A DNA stretch of 64,000 nt from Mytilisepta virgata (Eukaryota > Mollusca > Bivalvia > Mytilida > Mytilidae). Below are positions 13,065 to 26,572 of the stretch, piece by piece; position 1 is the first letter of the stretch; each line of letters opens with the position of its first letter. A program made the position numbers and the translations under genes. A model generated the notes under the pieces. That model searched no databases. It worked only from the letters and a program-made list of their open reading frames with translations, and was not told where the DNA came from. Location: positions 100,912,513 through 100,976,512 of the forward strand of contig CM051521.1 in assembly GCA_028015205.1 (NCBI GenBank), written 5' to 3'.

Positions 13065-14386
13065 ATATACAACAGGATTGGTTCTAGGAAATTCTTTCAT
13101 GACAGAATAGTAGAAAGGTTAGAAGAAGTAATCACATCTGTATATTGTTCTAAATCTACCATATTCTGCTTACTGTTATGAGAAATGTATAACTTGGTCA
13201 TTCTAAGTTTACGATCATACGACGGCTTTTACGATTTAATTTGGAACTTGAACTTTGGTGATTTGCTGCGAACAGTGCGAATTTGTGGAAATTGATGAAA
13301 AGAATCAAACGGAAAGTTGGAATGGATTTCAACCGAGTAAACTTCATTAATTGTCGTTTATCTGAATATGATTACTTTTTGCACGTGACCTATTCAATGA
13401 ACAATCTGCAAAGTATTGGGTTAATTAGTTATCACTTTAAGGAGTTAGAATTATATGTCGAATAACTACAATCTGATTTTTATGTAAACCTTTGATTTGA
13501 TGAAGATAAAAAGCAGTATCGAGTGCATTTCGAGACAACGTTTTTTTTTTTTTTTTTGTTAAATCAGGCAATCAAGTGCGCTGCCGAGATCACTTAAGAT
13601 TTTTTATGTGACAAATTGGTATACATTGTATTTAACTTGCAAAAATTAAATGTCAACGATCTTCGTAAAGCCATCCATTGACCTTATCGTGTATAATTTA
13701 GCTAGTACATAATCATTGATAAAGGGCCAGAAAACACATTTTTTCACATAACTGATATCAAACTGTTGCCTCTGTTTTATATTAGGTATAATAATAATTA
13801 AGTCTCCCAAACGTCAGAGATATGGACCTGATATTTTTCATGATGAAAGATCAATGTTTCTAGATGTGCCTAATACTATTCATTTTTGATTGGGGTCACT
13901 GAGACGTATAATGAGCAGTTCAAAGAGGCTAGGGGATTTTTTTTTCATCCATATGCAAATATATTGGTCATAATTAAGTTATGTAACTCTGTTTAGACTT
14001 ATTAACTGGTTACCCAATATCGTGATTGTACTGGTCCCGTTCATGCCAGGCATTTATCGTACTTCGATACTTCTGTATTGATTATAGCACGTACTCCTCG
14101 TCTTCGCTTTAAAAAACTTTTTATTTGAAATATGTAGTAACATTTCACATGGATTATAATTCCAGTATATGAAATTGTGACAATAATTAATCATATGAAA
14201 TTTATCACCAATTTATACAAACTGGCAAAAGTACATATTTACACGTGATAAAGGGTAATGGTGCAAGTATTATTTGAGTTTTATCTGAAGTTAATTTACA
14301 TGTAAAGAAATTTGGTCTCCGCAATTAACATGCTGTGAGTTTCAGGTAATTATAACTAATTAACTATTTGACATGTATATTGTACC
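13065..14386. other. AT-rich non-coding stretch
   Basis: Nothing supported apart from a poly-T run near 13542-13558. The 60-codon frame at 13283-13465 has no recognisable motif. Confidence 0.4.
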
Positions 14387-16785
14387 TTGACAGAATCAGA
14401 AAAACTATATAAAAATATTATGGACAAAAGTCAAAAAGACTACTCCGAAAATATGTCTAGAAAATTAAAAGGCATGAGGAAAAAAGATTCTAAGGAGTTT
14501 TGGAAAGTTTTGAGAAGAGATAATTTTAAAAAGCAACCGAACATCCCTCTCGAAAAGTTATTTGAGTTTGAACCAGGAACCCGATAATAATAATGGTGAT
14601 TTCCCAAACTTAGACGACCAAGTCTTAAACCAGATAAATGATGAAATTAACATGTATATCGAAAAAGAAGAAATTTTAAAATGTATCTCGAATCTTAATA
14701 ATAATAAAGCCAGTGGTGAAGACCAAATAATTAACGATTACATAAAATCAACATCAAATGAATTTATTGAAATGTATGAAAAGTTTTTCAATCTAGTATT
14801 CGAAACAGGAAGAGTACCCAAAAGTTGGCTTATTGGAAACATTAAACCTATTTACAAAAATAAAGGAGATAGTAAAGACCCTAAAAACTTTCGTCCTATT
14901 ACAATAGTTAGCTGTTTAGGAAAACTTTTTACTGCTGTACTTACAAACAGATTAAATAAAAATTCTGAAAACTTTTCTGTTCTTAATGAAAATCAAAGTG
15001 GTTTCCGTCAAGGCTACTGCACTATCGACAATTTATTTAGCTTAAATGGACTATTCAAACTTCTCAAACTTAAAAAAAAGAAACTTTTCTGTGCCTTTAT
15101 AGACTTCGAGAAAGCTTTCGATAAAGTGTGGAGATCAGGCTTGTGGTATAAATTAATACTAAATAATAGAAATGGAAAGATGCTTATTGTTATTCAGAAT
15201 ATGTATAAAAACATTAATCAAATATTGTTTTTAACCATGAAAAATCTGATTATTTCCCCTGTAATAATGGGGTGAGACAAGATGAAAACATGTATCCTTT
15301 CCTATTTGCCATATTTTTAAATGATTTGGAATCTTTCTTCGAAAATCAAAACAACATTGGCCTGATATCCATTTCTGAAGATTTAGAATCAATTTTAGGG
15401 GTGTCTGCAAAATTATTTGCACTTTTATACGCAGACGATACAGTTCTCATGTCTGAAACAGCAGATGGCCTCCAATCACAATTAAACAGTTTCTACGCAC
15501 ACTGCAATGAATGGCAACATACTGTTAATATAGATAAAACAAAAATATTGTGTTTTGCAAATGGTAGATTACCAAATAATTTACCCTTTGTATATGCAAA
15601 CAGAGAACTAGAAATTGTCAAGGATTTTAATTATCTTGGAACCAAATTAAACAAAACTGGTAATTTAAACTTAGCAATCAAAGCACAAGCAGAAAAGGGA
15701 ACAAAAGCAATGTATGAAGTCTTTAAATTGGGAAAATATCATAACCTTTCAATTTCTTGTCAATTAGACTTATTTGACAAAATGGTTAAGCCAATATTGT
15801 TGTATGGTTGCGAAACTTGGGGCTTCAAAAACTGTCACCTGATCGAAAAGGTTCATTTGAAATTTTGCAAACTTTTACTTAATTTAAAATCTTCTACGCC
15901 AAACTGTTTTGTATATGGTGAATTAGGTAGATTCCCTTTATATCTTGACATAAAATTAAGAATGGTCTCTTATTGGTCAAAATTACAGTCTGGAAAACAG
16001 ACAAAACTATGCCTATTAATTTACAAGCTTATGTTACATCTATTTAATACCCAAAATGTAAATTTTCCTTGGTTTGGACACATCAAAAGTATTTTGAACG
16101 AATGTGGACACACGAATATTTGGAATTCGCAACAGTTTCGAAGTTCTGAATGGTTAAAGAAAAGAATTATGGAAAGTTTAACTGATAAGTTTCGACAAAG
16201 CTTGCACGACGAAGTTCAAAACTGCTCTAAAGCCGCAAATTATAAGATTTTTAAAGACACTTTAGAGTTTGAGCATTATTTTGAAACCTTGAACAAAAAA
16301 GATTCTATTACACTTTGTAAATTTAGAACATGCAATCATAAACTTAGTTACTGTTGAAACGGGAAGATGGAACAACGTTGAATGACAAAATAGAAAATGT
16401 AACCTATGTAATGAAAGTATAGGAGACCAATTTCACTATATTCAAGAATGTCGATACTTATTAGATGATAGAAAGAAACTGATCAGTAAACAGCTGACTA
16501 GAAATCCAAATATTTTAAAGTTCAAGGACATTATGGCAACAAAAAATCGATTAAAATACTAATTAAACTGTGTAAATTGATAAAAATCATAAATAAAAAA
16601 AACGTGTCCTCCCGGCTAAAACTTACTTGTTCTCAACATTATATTTATTGAATGTGTTATGTGTATTTTGTGATACTATTTTGTGCTGTATTGTGTGTCT
16701 GTAATGTTATATATATTGTAAATAGTATTTCTCTGTACCTAAATGCTTGGTTAATGAGAATAAATTATATATATATATAGTACTT
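14387..16785 (+). mobile_element. Non-LTR retrotransposon (LINE), 5'-truncated, frameshifted
   Basis: The reverse transcriptase is spread over three frames: 14387-14587, 14562-15275 and 15235-16357. Visible blocks in order are KASGEDQI, FRPITIVSCLGK, NQSGFRQG, AFIDFEKAFDKVW, then after a frameshift NNGVRQ, and the catalytic YADD at 15428-15439. Further on are a KPILLYGCETWG thumb block and a C-terminal CX2CX8HX4C zinc knuckle at 16398-16451, which is reached only after another frame break past the stop at 16357. The frame changes lie near 14565-14580 and in a T-run near 15226-15232. No endonuclease domain is present upstream, so the 5' end is missing. The 3' end is probably the TA microsatellite at about 16766-16779. 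The copy is dead. The superfamily (CR1, L2 or jockey-like) was not resolved. Confidence 0.88.
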
Positions 16786-17026
16786 TCCGAATGTTTATTG
16801 TTCAAACCCTTAATTAAGGTACACAGGTACATTGTATGTATATAGGTAAACCGTTTGCTTACCAGGAACAGCGTGGTTTCATTTTTTACGCTACATTTTT
16901 GATAATTAGTGCAGCATTTTAATAAAGAGGTGTATGTGTGTAAGGGGGGTCACAAAGAATGCAGAGATGAAATATAATTTCAAATGTCAGATAAGTAACA
17001 TTTTAATTTATTTTAAATTAACAATT

Positions 17027-19156
17027 TATCTTTTTGGTATTTATATATTGTAAAAATATGACATATTATATAATTAATTCTATTTACTCGTATATATATT
17101 TACTTTGTTATGACAAGGTAGAAGCTGACTGGGATGGGCGCCATCTTGAATAATTTCACAACAATCGTAAAAAATGACACATTTCAAAATAGCTAATTTT
17201 CAAATCAATTTGGAATGGATATAATCAAAAATTAAACTATTGCAATTAAGATATTTCGAAAAGTTATGATTGTATTAATTAGCACATAGCACCAAAAGGT
17301 TTCCATCAGGTTTGGTTAAATCACAGTTTTAGGTTTAAAAACGACAAAAAAGCCAATTTATCGGAGTTAGATGATTTAACAGTATGGACTTAACGAGAAA
17401 ATAAGGCAAATTTTCAAAAGCATTTGGAAGGGATAAGACCATTGTTTAAACTTTTCCAAATAGCATAAATATATTTCTAAATATACGAGAAAGTACTATA
17501 TAGCATCAAAAGTTTTTTAGCACGAACTAAAAGTAGTTTATTTTATCGATTCCTGATCGCCCAAGTGCATTTCTATACAATTTATTTGGGCATGGTATAG
17601 GTGGTGTGTGACTTCACCAAAGTCACATGATGACTTCTATAGTTGGATATGGAAAAACTCTATGAGAGTGACCAATAACCATTTCATATCACATATTTTA
17701 TTATACACCGTGACAATACCTATTAAATGACATATACCTCGTTCCTCTAGGGCGGTCATCCCCACCCCCGAAAGTCGATAATTTTGAAAAATATTATATG
17801 TAATTAAAATCCATAGCCTTGAATCATATATTTTATCATTTGGTATTTATATATTGTAAAAATATGACATATTATATAATTAATTCTATTTACTCGTATA
17901 TATATTTACTTTGTTATGACAAGGTAGAAGCTGACTGGGATGGGCGCCATCTTGAATAATTTCACAACAATCGTAAAAAATGACACATTTCAAAATAGCT
18001 AATTTTCAAATCAATTTGGAATGGATATAATCAAAAATTAAACTATTGCAATTAAGATATTTCGAAAAGTTATGATTGTATTAATTAGCACATAGCACCA
18101 AAAGGTTTCCATCAGGTTTGGTTAAATCACAGTTTTAGGTTTAAAAACGACAAAAAAGCCAATTTATCGGAGTTAGATGATTTAACAGTATGGACTTAAC
18201 GAGAAAATAAGGCAAATTTTCAAAAGCATTTGGAAGGGATAAGACCATTGTTTAAACTTTTCCAAATAGCATAAATATATTTCTAAATATACGAGAAAGT
18301 ACTATATAGCATCAAAATTTTTTTAGCACGAACTAAAAGTAGTTTATTTTATCGATTCCTGATCGCCCAAGTGCATTTCTATACAATTTATTTGGGCATG
18401 GTATAGGTGGTGTGTGACTTCACCAAAGTCACATGATGACTTCTATAGTTGGATATGGAAAAACTCTATGAGAGTGACCAATAACCATTTCATATCACAT
18501 ATTTTATTATACACCGTGACAATACCTATTAAATGACATATACCTCGTTCCTCTAGGGCGGTCATCCCCACCCCCGAAAGTCGATAATTTTGAAAAATAT
18601 TATATGTAATTAAAATCCATAGCCTTGAATCATATATTTTATCATTTGGTATTTATATATTGTAAAAATATGACATATTATATAATTAATTCTATTTACT
18701 CGTATATATATTTACTTTGTTATGACAAGGTAGAAGCTGACTGGGATGGGCGCCATCTTGAATAATTTCACAACAATCGTAAAAAATGACACATTTCAAA
18801 ATAGCTAATTTTCAAATCAATTTGGAATGGATATAATCAAAAATTAAACTATTGCAATTAAGATATTTCGAAAAGTTATGATTGTATTAATTAGCACATA
18901 GCACCAAAAGGTTTCCATCAGGTTTGGTTAAATCACAGTTTTAGGTTTAAAAACGACAAAAAAGCCAATTTATCGGAGTTAGATGATTTAACAGTATGGA
19001 CTTAACGAGAAAATAAGGCAAATTTTCAAAAGCATTTGGAAGGGATAAGACCATTGTTTAAACTTTTCCAAATAGCATAAATATATTTCTAAATATACGA
19101 GAAAGTACTATATAGCATCAAAATTTTTTTAGCACGAACTAAAAGTAGTTTATTTT
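17027..19156. repeat. 806-bp satellite, 2.6 near-identical copies
   Basis: The unit starting TTGGTATTTATATATTGTAA occurs at 17034, 17840 and 18646, an exact 806-bp period each time. Copies one and two are complete. Copy three stops at about 19156, after GTAGTTTATTTTA, where a Penelope-like 3' end begins. The copies look almost identical; one clear difference is CAAAAGTTTTTTAG in copy one against CAAAATTTTTTTAG in the others. No coding capacity is apparent. Such identity means recent amplification, or active homogenisation, or an assembly artefact. Confidence 0.95.
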
Positions 19157-19580
19157 AAATAAACATATGAACAACATGGACCCCACCAAAAAAAGGGGGT
19201 CGACTCAGGTGCTCCGGAAGAGTAAGCAGTCTCTGCTTCCTGCAGGACACCCGCCATGCTGCCCATGTCAAATCTGGTATGAGGAAGGGATAATATCAAT
19301 GGAACAGGTCCATTTTCATTTGGGAAACGGTTTTTTCATACCTGTCAACCAAGTCATGATGACGCCCATAAACCTTTAATAAGGATGACTTCACCCTAGG
19401 AGTAACGTACCCCTGTCTGAGCAACTTTCTGTCAGGAGCCGGGCTCTGTCCAGGAAATCAATGTATATGTCAAAAGTTCTGGAATAACGTATGAGTTGTG
19501 AAATATATACTCCATACGCTTCTGGAATATTGCCGCTCAAAAATGGAAAGTACACGATTGGAAAGTCAAAGTCCATTTAA
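19157..19580 (-). mobile_element. Penelope-like retroelement relic B, 3' end only
   Basis: On the minus strand 19391-19576 reads FDFPIVYFPFLSGNIP, AYGVYISQLIRYSR and a FLDRARLL block, the same thumb region as relics A and C. Further left, VYGRHHDLVDRY and TVSQMKMDLFH follow in another frame. The non-coding tail at 19157-19290 matches 24290-24400 closely (AACATATGAACAACAT, GCAGTCTCTGCTTCCTGCAG, GCCCATGTCAAATC). It is a 5'-truncated copy that starts within the TKLYDKRDDF region. Frame changes show it is dead. Confidence 0.75.
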
Positions 19581-20459
19581 AACATTTAAATATTGATACA
19601 AGGGAGACATTAATGTATCAGACATAATGTGTAATAATAGATATTACTTCATTTGCTTGGTCATAAATTAAGAAAAAAATGCTTGTTGTGTTGCAATGTA
19701 TTGTTTTATATATATAAATATGATTCAAATTACACTGACTTGATGTTGGGCAGGTAAGAAGTCTTATTATTTTTATTCAATGAAACCGAATGCATTTTAT
19801 TGTAGACCATACAATAACATCCTTTCTCGTAAACGGTCAGAAATATTGGGATATATCTCTGTCAACGCAGCATGTCGACAAGCAAAAGTTGTTCAAGTGA
19901 GACATTGTATGACTCACAAAATATATCACGATTTTCAAGTAACCTCTCCATTAAGTATGCATAAAATTTATAAGAACAATTTCCCCATTTCAGTCTCTGA
20001 AAAACAAATAATTTATTGAATGTAATGTAAGGCATTCGAGATATCAGTTACTTCGTTTGGGAGACTTCGTAACAGTTCACTGTTACAGTTATTACTCGTC
20101 TAAAATTGTTTTTAAATTATATCCAATCAATAAAAAATCGAATATTTATAATGCAAAATAGGTTCTTAAATTTCCTATAAACCTAGCAAAAAGAATCCGA
20201 TTGAGAAGGTACTGCAACATGGAGAATATTTTTTTCATATGCTGTAACATGAAGTAGGTCGGTATGGAAGAGGCTACAAGTTTTTTTCATAAATTTCATG
20301 TAATGCACAAAGCACATAAGAGAAACTTTTATTTAAGTTATATATGTACCATTTTTCACCAAACAAAACATCCCAATGAGTAGGCGTGGTCCTTTATGCT
20401 CAATATCATTTATACACACCCTGCTCATGCATTGACTGATCATTTTATTTATCACTTAT
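19581..20459. other. AT-rich non-coding stretch
   Basis: No supported feature. The 79-codon frame at 19780-20019 shows no recognisable domain. Confidence 0.4.
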
Positions 20460-20728
20460 GGGGCCTCGGTGGCCGAGTGGTCTACGAAGTTCGTCCTGAC
20501 TACTAATGATCACTAGCCTGTCAACACTGAGGTTGTGAATTCGAATCTCGCCTGTTGCGAGGTGTATTAGACTTCGATCTTAATTGACGAGGATTGCAAA
20601 TTTTCCTACCGAAGGTCAGTGGTTCTCTACGGGTACTCCGGCTTCCTCCACCAATAAAAACTGGCCGCAGCGAAATAGCCAAACGTGCTGAAAACGGTGT
20701 AAAACCCAAACTACAAACAAAAATGTAA
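20460..20728 (+). mobile_element. tRNA-derived SINE
   Basis: The head begins GGGGCCTCGGTGGCCGAGTG. TGGCCGAGTGG at 20470-20480 matches the RNA polymerase III A box, and GAATTCGAATCTC at about 20537-20549 fits the B box. The body has GGGTACTCCGGCTTCCTCC at 20631-20649, a block I recall as typical of SINEs shared across molluscs and other invertebrates (V-SINE or MetaSINE type). The tail ends GTGTAAAACCCAAACTACAA. The spacing between the boxes is longer than in a tRNA and no acceptor stem can be folded, so this is not a tRNA gene. The 76-codon minus frame inside it is spurious. Confidence 0.85.
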
Positions 20729-21673
20729 ATCATTTGTAGGACTAAGAACAAACTTTGAAAAGGTTATATGTTTTTTCGTTAAATAAATAGGTTAAAGCTA
20801 CATGTACAAAGTAATTCTATATTAAACCAATTTCAGGTGTGTTCACACGGTACGATTTTTCATCAGATTTTGCTTTCGATTTCCGTTTTCGATCCAACTA
20901 ACTTAAAGATCGGATCGTGTGAACAGGAAAATTGAATAGAAAATCGTATTATGTGATTGCACCTTTAGTTTCCTCTAGACATGTATGCTTCATTAAAACC
21001 TTAACCTATTGACCAGCATATCATTTAACCACTTCAAAATTTAATACATGGAAAAATATGTGTCGCATGCATTCCGAGTGAAACAAATATCAGCGCAAGG
21101 GCCTTTCGCATAAACGCAGAATGTCAGGTCAAATAAAAATAAGTGGTGATATACAGTAAATGCCGATAACAACCCAGAAACTGAAACCTAAATATGCAAC
21201 GAGCAGCCTACATCACACCAAGTTTTATGACCAAATATAAAAACGTTGTGAAGAACCGAAAGCACAAAAACTGCAACTACAAAGATTTTTTAGATATAAG
21301 TATATATCGGAGCTAAACCACTTAAGTGAGTACTCCTCCGTTTGCAACTGTGACAGTGGCAGGACAAATAAACAAAAAGAGACAAATAAGAACATGTAAA
21401 GCTGACAGTTTGCGAATACAAACACACTGTCAACTGAACTGATATCACATCCTCGTCTAAGGTTAAAATTGTAAAAATCGGTAAATCGACAAAAAATTGT
21501 AGGGAAGACTCAAAATTCACCATTCCGTCTCGAAGCGATAAAGCAGGACAGAAAGTATATAAAACACCAATATCTACAGACAGTGCGAATTCATGAAAAC
21601 ATTACATTTTTGATATCTTGTACAGCAAACATATACTACAAAGATAAAGAATAAAAATACATAGCATACCAAA
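20729..21673. other. Non-coding stretch
   Basis: No gene supported. Overlapping minus frames at 21225-21425 and 21290-21523 have no recognisable motifs. 21080-21240 may be an old repeat, but I cannot assign it. Confidence 0.35.
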
Positions 21674-23103
21674 CTAGAGGCTCTTACGAGCGTGTATCGC
21701 TCACCTGGATTTAACTTTTCACCTTGAGCAAATTTAAGCGTTACAGTCAATTTAGCTGGTTTTGATACAGGATTCTATGTTACATTTGTAAACTATGTTC
21801 GGCTGTGGCAGTCATCTTGGTTGATAGTTCAGGTCAATGGACACATTTCTAAAAGAAAACCATCTAAGGACAATTACTGCTAAGTCTTGTTCCAAATAGC
21901 TAAGTGGTTTCAGACAAGAAGATTTTTAAATGAATTTTCCCATAGGGTCCTATATGAAACTAAATTCGGCTGTGGTGGCCATCTTTGTTGACAATTCGGG
22001 TGATCGGACTTAATTCTGAAAGAGGACCATCTAAGGACCAATCCTGCCAACTTTAGTTCCAATTGGCTCAGTAGTTTCAGACCAGAAGATTTTTGAGTGA
22101 ATTTCCCATAGGGTCTTATGTTAAACTATGTTCGGCTGTGGCGGCCATCTTGGTTCACAGTCCACGAAATCGGAAACATTTTTGAAAGAGGACCTCCAAA
22201 AGACCATTTCTGACAAGTCTGGTTCCAATTGGTCAAGTGGTTTCAGACAAGAAGATTTTTCAATGAATTTTCCATAGGGCCCTATGTTAAACTAAATTCG
22301 GCTATGGCGGCCATCTTGGTTAACAGTCCAGGTGATCAAACATTATTCTGAAAGAGAACCTCCTGAGGACCATTTCTGCCAAGTTTGGTTCCAATTGGCC
22401 TTGTAGTTTCGTAGATTTTTGAAGTTCAATCCCCCTTTTTCTATTTTTAGTAACAGCAGGAATGTCGGTTGGAAGTCGGGGATGCCGTACTGAAATTTGG
22501 AAGGGGGCCATCCAAGGATCATTCCACCAAAGTTTGGTCCCAATTGGCCCAGTGGTTTAAGAGTAGAAGATCTTTAAAGGAAAGTTTATGCTGGACGTCG
22601 TCTTTAAAGGGCAAAAACTCCTATAAGGGGTCAATCAATGATTTTGGTCATCTTGACTTATTTGTAGATCTTACTTTGTTGAACATTTTTGCTATTAACA
22701 GTTTGTCTTTATCTATAATAATATTCAAGATAATTTCAAAAACTGCAAAATTTCCTTAAAATTAACAATTCAGGGGCAATAACCCATTAAAGGGTTGACC
22801 GATTCGTCTGAAAATTTCATGGCATGATGAACATATTTGCTCTAAATGCTTTGGTTTTTGAGATATAAGACAAAAACTGCAGTTTACCGCTATGCTCTAT
22901 TTTTAGCCATATCGGCCATGTTGGTTGGCAGGCCGAGTCATCGGACACATTTGTTAAACTAGATATCCTAATGATACTTGTGACCAAGTTTGATTCCATT
23001 AGGCCCAGTAGTTTCAGAGGAGAAGATTTTTGTTAAAGTTAACGGACGACGGAAGCCAAGTGATGAGAATAGCTCACTTGACCCTTTGGGTTAGGTGAGC
23101 TAA
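21674..23103. repeat. Composite interspersed repeat with 166-bp internal units
   Basis: It starts AGAGGCTCTTACGAGCG followed by TCGCTCACCTGG, and ends in a hairpin, AGCTCACTTGACCC with GGTTAGGTGAGCT (about 23071-23101). Inside are four tandem units of about 166 bp beginning TTCGGCTGTGGCGGCCATCT near 21797, 21966, 22132 and 22298. Each continues with a TCCAATTGGC block and CAGACAAGAAGATTTTT. More diverged units follow to 23040. The element at 26573-27760 has the same start and end, so this is a dispersed family, common in bivalve DNA as far as I know. Several open frames inside (22320-22759, 22817-22999) are by-products. Confidence 0.85.
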
Positions 23104-24282
23104 CAAAAACTAAAAGCACAAGCAATACGACACCCTCCCCCCCTCACGAAATATCAGGATAAAAACAAACCTCTGTAATGATGTATTGATACAATACAGC
23201 GCACTTTAACAGTATCTTGCTGAAGATTTCAATTTTCTACCACGTGTTAATTTTGCGGCAATTTTATTTGTTCGGTAATAGAACTATAATAAGTCTTAAG
23301 GCCAATTTTTTGCGGGGGGAGGGATTATATATTTCCCGGCTATGTTTTATTAAATGTAAATCGCCGGTACTCAATTTGAAATCCATATTATCATTGATAT
23401 TTCTAATTTTTAATATAAGTATTTATGAGACCATTAGTTGCTTGTCTTGTATTGTCCAGCGAGTTACATGTATGACTCATAGACCTAACCTGTGATAAGA
23501 AGATATCTTCATCGATTTATTTCAAAGTTACGTAAGGACAGGATGCTATCTAATCTCCTTTAGATTCTATGAATAACCACGAGTGTCACCTAAAGAACCT
23601 TTTGAGACAAGACAAATTAATAATCTTAATCTATATTTATATAGTTTTGAGTCATTTTCAATATGTTGCCAAAGAAACAATCATTGTATTATTATAGTAA
23701 TAATTAAGTAACTTACAATATTTCGGTTATTATTCTAGAATGAAAATAGACCTATAGCTTGAAATAGCAAGTCTTTTTCAGAGTTTACTGTCATAATGAT
23801 ATAGGTACATCCATTTTACATGATACATGCGCTCTACACGTAAACAATCCCCTGGAGATACTTGTAGATAAGCTACTGCAAGAGTAACACTATACAACGC
23901 GTGTATAAGAATTAAAGTCGTCAGCACTTGACCGGTTCGAAGTTGTCATCTATATTCTTTCGGTGATCTATTCTCTCTGCAGATTGAAATATCTGACTGT
24001 ATTGGATTGCTAAGTTTCCTTTTTGACGGCAATCATGATTCGTCAAACGAAAACGGTTACACTATGGCATTCTAGAAACCAAACAACAGGAAACAAATGG
24101 CTTACACATGCAGCTTGTTTAAAATATACTGAAGATTATTATACCCACGGATGTTTTAGAATGCCTTAAGTAAAGTAATAAAATACCAAAGGGATATTCA
24201 AAGGAGGGGAAAACTGAAACAACTGACAAACTGGAGAACAAACGAAGACAAGACCAAGACAATACAAACAATACATTTAAAA
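23104..24282. other. AT-rich non-coding stretch
   Basis: No gene supported; the 92-codon frame at 23217-23495 shows no domain. The last 80 bp (from about 24205) may belong to the 3' flank of the Penelope-like relic that follows. Confidence 0.4.
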
Positions 24283-25930
24283 ACTAAAAACATATGAACA
24301 ACATAGACCCCACAAAAAAACCGGGGGTATACTCAGGTGCTCCCGAGGACAAAGCAGTCTCTGCTTCCTGCAGGACAACCGCCATGTTGCCCATGTCAAA
24401 TCAATCCGCTATGAGGAAGGGACAACATCAATAGAACAGGTCCATTACTATTTGGGAAACCGTTTTATCATACCTGTCAACCGATAAAACATCATCTATA
24501 TAGCGGAAGCTGAAATTAAAGGTTCGGGCTAACTTCTTCTGTTTTCCTGGAAGGAGTTCTGCCTCATATGGGTAAAGGAACAGGTCTGCCAGGAGTGGCG
24601 CACAATTAGTACCCATAGGAATGCCAATAGTCTGTTGGAAAACACGTCCACCAAATTGAACAAATATGTTGTTGGTCAAAATTTCAATCATCAGGACAAT
24701 TTCATCCTCTGTATCTTTTTTGATAGATTTAGAATGGTTTTTAACAAAGTATGATTTATCTTTACCAATGACAAGGTATGTGTATCTGCTGTTGCCGTTT
24801 TTATTTTGAAAGCATCGATGGATTAGTTGTGAACGAGGACTGGTGGTATAGAGGGAAGAGAAATCAAATGTTTTTATGCTGTTACAGACTGAAATGGACC
24901 GAGATGATAAAATATTCTTTAAGTCTTTGGAGTTCTTTAATATCTTTAATCATCTATTGATTGATACCACTTCTTGGATAATTTTAGAGGCCCGTTTTGA
25001 CAGCTGTTAAAATAGAAGTTGAGACAATGGTTTGGTGGAACACTTGGCAGATCCAGCTATAAAGCGTTGTTTGTATGGACACTTATATAACTTGGGTATC
25101 CAGTACATGGTATGAAGATCACGATTATCATATTTGATTGAAATACCAAATGACGATAAGACCGATCTATGATTTTCGGTTATTTCTTCCTTTGAAAGTG
25201 TAGTAGCTTTATAGTTAGGATTGCAAATTGAACTAGTAATCCCTAGTTTATTAATCAAGCATTGAATATAGTATATTCTGCATACAAAAACGACGTTATT
25301 AGGGGCCTTACATGTATCTGCAGGAACAACAACATATTTGTCATGAATGGCGGACAATGTCTTGGCAGCATCAGGTATGCTGAAGACTGATGTTCCTTTT
25401 TTACTCATAGACTGATGTTCCTTTTTACTCATAGACGTTCTAAGTTAATCAACAATTTCACAGCTTTAACCCACCCTAAAAGCGAATCTAGTGGCTCTTG
25501 TTAACGTTTGGTCTATTTTCTGGCATAATCCTTCACATCATCCATCAGTAGTTTGAAATTATATTTCCAGTTTATGGATCGTGTTCGCGATACTTAGGGC
25601 CTTTTGCAGGGATATCACGAAGAGACTCATTGTCTATGACATTTAAGTCTCCTGTGATGACATGGCCAGCAGGGCTATATCTGAATGGAGAACTGTTGCA
25701 TGAACAATCAAAGGGCTAAGCTTTGAGATCGTCGATAGTGAGATCCTGCAATACACGTTTGTGATTGAATATGTTTGGTGCAATGTAGTATAGGTGTACA
25801 AAATAATGGGAACAGACGGATCTTTGAAATAAGGCAGAACTTTTTAATCTAACTAACATAGCCATAGTTATGCAAACTATACGACAGCTGATATTTTTTA
25901 CCCGATGTGCAAGCTTTGTGAACACCGGTC
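24283..25930 (-). mobile_element. Penelope-like retroelement relic C, internally deleted
   Basis: This is the most complete copy. Reading on the minus strand from 25.9 kb: an upstream frame (25716-25925) with YYIAPNIFNHKRVL and DLTIDDLKA; the RT N-terminal part (25007-25432) with DKYVVVPAD, APNNVVFVC, LHTMYWIPKLYKCP and RFIAGSAKCSTKPLS; a degraded middle; and the palm (24428-24691) with GGRVFQQTIGIPMG, NCAPLLADLFL and FRYIDDVLS. Directly after DVLS the frame jumps to VDRYDKTVSQ, the extreme C-terminus, so the thumb region found in relics A and B (SYLDLH, TKLYDKR, YISQLIRYSR) is deleted. The 3' tail at 24283-24420 matches relic B. No GIY-YIG nuclease could be seen. Many frame changes make it non-functional. 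Confidence 0.8.
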
Positions 25931-26572
25931 AAGCAAGGGATAAAACAACTACACTAAAGGAAGTACACGTAATAAACGTGTTAATATTTTAATTCCTTTT
26001 GTAATACGATCTTTATACACTTAATTCGCACATTTCGACGTTGAAAATAAGAAGACTCTTCGGTACATACTAGTAAACATAAAATTTAATCTGTGCAAAA
26101 AAGTGAAAAAGGAACCCGGAAGATTTCGATAACATCTCAGTGACTTTCTGAAGGAAACTGGAACAAAAACCTGACGCAGGTAGTCCAATAGATCAAAAAT
26201 CAGATAGTGCACACGACAACAAAATTATAGTGTTGTTAATGTTATAGGAAATGAATTTTTAAACCGGTGATAATAGTATTTTCTCCGGAATAATAAGTAG
26301 TTTCCTACCTCTTAAGACACTCTTTGACTGGACACTTCGCAAATCGTACACTGGAAGACAATCAACTTGCAATCATATTATTGACTAGGAATTACGTTAC
26401 TTAAAAACCATTAACAACAAAAAATAACAACAAACGGAAATATATACGAAAAAAGGTGTGAAAAAAGAAGGGAACGAGTAGTTAACCTCACCTCATTTTT
26501 AAGTGCCGTTTCAAAGTAGAAAACTTTTTCTGTGTTTATTTAAACAACAAAATGGATAACAGACAAGAGGCT
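25931..26572. other. AT-rich non-coding stretch
   Basis: No supported feature; the 63-codon minus frame at 26021-26212 shows no domain. Confidence 0.4.

Noticed and set aside
20460..20545. Functional tRNA gene
   Set aside because: A and B boxes are present, but spacing is too long, no acceptor stem pairs, and a SINE body follows.
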